Assembly: GCA_037190665.1 (NCBI GenBank)
Contig: JBBCJT010000036.1
Coordinates: forward strand, 1 to 33,861
Direction of reading: 5' to 3'
Length of the DNA: 33,861 nucleotides
Origin: JBBCJT01 sp037190665
GTDB taxonomy: Bacteria; Pseudomonadota; Alphaproteobacteria; Acetobacterales; Acetobacteraceae
The position numbers and the translations under genes were made by a program. Under the pieces are notes generated by a model. The model searched no databases, was not told the origin of the DNA, and saw only the letters and a program-made list of their open reading frames with translations. Of this stretch, positions 33,296 to 33,861 are shown piece after piece; position 1 is the stretch's first letter; each line of letters starts with the position of its first letter.

Positions 33296-33393
33296 CCCTC
33301 TCCCGCCCGGCGGGAGAGGGACAGGGTGAGGGGATCTATGCGAAGGCGAAAACCTCGCCGTGGTGCCGGCGGGGCCACCCTCACCCCGGCCCT
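33296..33393. repeat. REP-like palindromic element, right arm interrupted by an insertion sequence
   Basis: The core is an 11-bp perfect hairpin, CCCTCTCCCGC (33296-33306) and GCGGGAGAGGG (33310-33320), followed by ACAGGGTGAGGGG. About 45 bp later an inverted copy of the same block begins, CCCTCACCCCGGCCCT (33378-33393). The first copy, read on the other strand, is CCCTCACCCTGTCCCT and continues CTCCCGCC. The second copy stops exactly after CCCT and switches to TGTGTGTAG. The pattern is that of dispersed intergenic REP/BIME-type repeats. The break marks the insertion point of the IS110-type element. Confidence 0.72.
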
Positions 33394-33411
33394 TGTGTGT
33401 AGTGGCTCGAA

Positions 33412-33540
33412 ACGGCGAGGTAGGCGTGCTCGCCGTCGTGCGGCGGTCCGGATCCCGCCTGGCCCTGGGCTGGTCGAAGCCGTGGGAGAGTCTGGGGACC
33501 GGTCCGTCCCGGTGTTGAGCCCGAACAGTCGCCCGGGCCG
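33412..33540 (+). ncRNA. Predicted IS110 bridge RNA (5' stem-loop and target-binding loop resolved)
   Basis: The 5' hairpin has an 8-bp stem, ACGGCGAG (33412-33419) with CTCGCCGT (33429-33436). The next stem pairs 33445-33456 with 33494-33505, with two mismatches and one G-T pair. It encloses an internal loop and an apical hairpin GGCT/AGCC (33468-33471, 33478-33481). The loop's 5' side has CCTGGCCCT (33458-33466), matching the insertion-site CCCGGCCCT with one wobble. Its 3' side has GGGAGAG (33484-33490), complementary to the CTCTCCC expected on the right of the target. This is the left/right target-guide layout of IS110 bridge RNAs. The donor-binding loop and the exact ends are unresolved. 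Confidence 0.6.
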
Positions 33541-33574
33541 CGTGGCGCGCCCGCACAGGCAAGGAGGGGCCGCC

Positions 33575-33861
33575 ATGGGGATCGCGGAGGGTGAGGTTTT
33601 CGTCGGCATCGACGTGTCCAGGGCGCGGCTCGATGTCCATCGGCTGCCCGATGGCGCGGCGCACACGTTCGGCTACGACGCTGCGGGTCTTGCCGACCTG
33701 CTGGGCTGGCTGCGCGCGGTGCCGCCCGCCCTGGTGGTGCTGGAGGCCACCGGCGGGCTGCAGCTGCGGGCCGCCGCCGAGATCGGTGCCGCCGGGCTGG
33801 CGGTCGCGGTGGTCAATCCGCGCCAGGTGCGCGACTTCGCCCGCGCCACCGGCCGGCTGGC
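33575..33861 (+). CDS. IS110-family transposase (DEDD recombinase), N-terminal part
   Basis: The first 95 residues of a transposase cut by the window edge. It begins MGIAEGEVFVGIDVSRARLD and shows the RuvC-like domain: D13 in GIDVSRARLDVH and E57 in VVLEATGGLQLR, the first two acidic residues of the DEDD tetrad. VVNPRQVRDFARATGRL then follows, a very typical IS110 segment. AAGGAGG (33561-33567) is a strong ribosome site. The Tnp-IS20 C-terminal domain with its catalytic Ser is outside the window. The non-coding leader before it is the predicted bridge RNA. Confidence 0.9.
   Translation, partial: MGIAEGEVFVGIDVSRARLDVHRLPDGAAHTFGYDAAGLADLLGWLRAVPPALVVLEATGGLQLRAAAEIGAAGLAVAVVNPRQVRDFARATGRL

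Larger units (their letters stand above)
33392..33861 (+). mobile_element. IS110-family insertion sequence, left end (runs off the window)
   Basis: The element begins at or next to the CT at 33392-33393, where the REP-like repeat breaks off. It contains about 180 bp of structured non-coding DNA and then the start of a DEDD transposase. The long non-coding segment before the transposase, the lack of terminal inverted repeats and insertion into a REP fit the IS110 subgroup rather than IS1111. The right end is outside the window. Confidence 0.75.

Noticed and set aside
33506..33574. Donor-binding loop of the bridge RNA
   Set aside because: A stem CCCGG (33508-33512) with CCGGG (33533-33537) is possible, but no segment cleanly complementary to the left end CTTGTGTG was found. 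GCACAGG at 33553 fits only with two wobbles, so I do not call it.
1..33861. CRISPR arrays, tRNA or rRNA genes, prophage genes
   Set aside because: I saw no regularly spaced repeats, tRNA-like cloverleaf sequences, rRNA segments or phage structural genes.

Overview
The window is a GC-rich, densely packed bacterial chromosome segment. It is most likely from an alphaproteobacterium of the Rhodospirillales/Acetobacteraceae kind. This placement is inferred from gene content and order (a Tim44-like protein with MltA facing SecB, an FdsGBACD formate dehydrogenase operon, a fused flavoprotein/SelD protein, short intergenic gaps, many ATGA-type overlaps) and not from any marker-gene comparison. I would not name a genus.

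Layout. 1-1521: the 3' end of groEL with a terminator, then three nearly identical cold-shock protein genes in tandem, closed by a second terminator. 1606-5462: xseB-ispA-dxs-tlyA, an isoprenoid-precursor cluster. 5459-7457 (minus): a Tim44-like protein, the lytic transglycosylase MltA and a 52-residue ORF. 7550-9063: a histidine phosphatase, secB and tatA. 9182-14841: one tightly coupled plus-strand run of a fused TRAP permease, the methionine-salvage genes mtnB-mtnD-mtnC, and a flavoprotein fused to a SelD-like domain that has lost its catalytic residues. 14858-19091 (minus): an AI-2E-type membrane protein, a secreted alpha/beta hydrolase, a molybdopterin oxidoreductase, an exported glutathione peroxidase and a phosphotriesterase-family amidohydrolase. 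19226-25217 (minus): the complete fdsGBA-fdhD-fdsD operon for an NAD-linked molybdenum formate dehydrogenase, with a structured 405-bp upstream region. 25623-27000 (minus): smpB and dapA. 27095-32632: soluble lytic transglycosylase, pgpA, cinA and a P-type cation ATPase. 32642-33100 (minus): a DUF1772-like membrane protein. 33296-33861: a REP-like palindromic element interrupted by the left end of an IS110-family insertion sequence.

The most interesting signal is at the right edge. The non-coding leader of the IS110 transposase folds, by eye, into a hairpin followed by a larger stem with an internal loop. The two sides of that loop carry sequences that match, respectively, the left and right halves of the REP arm the element has inserted into. 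This is the arrangement expected of an IS110 bridge RNA target-binding loop, and it predicts the sequence on the far, unseen side of the element.

Functionally the window mixes housekeeping (folding, export, isoprenoids, trans-translation, lysine synthesis, wall turnover) with redox and C1 metabolism. The formate dehydrogenase and the sulfite-oxidase-like protein both need molybdopterin. The formate dehydrogenase uses cysteine, not selenocysteine, as its metal ligand.
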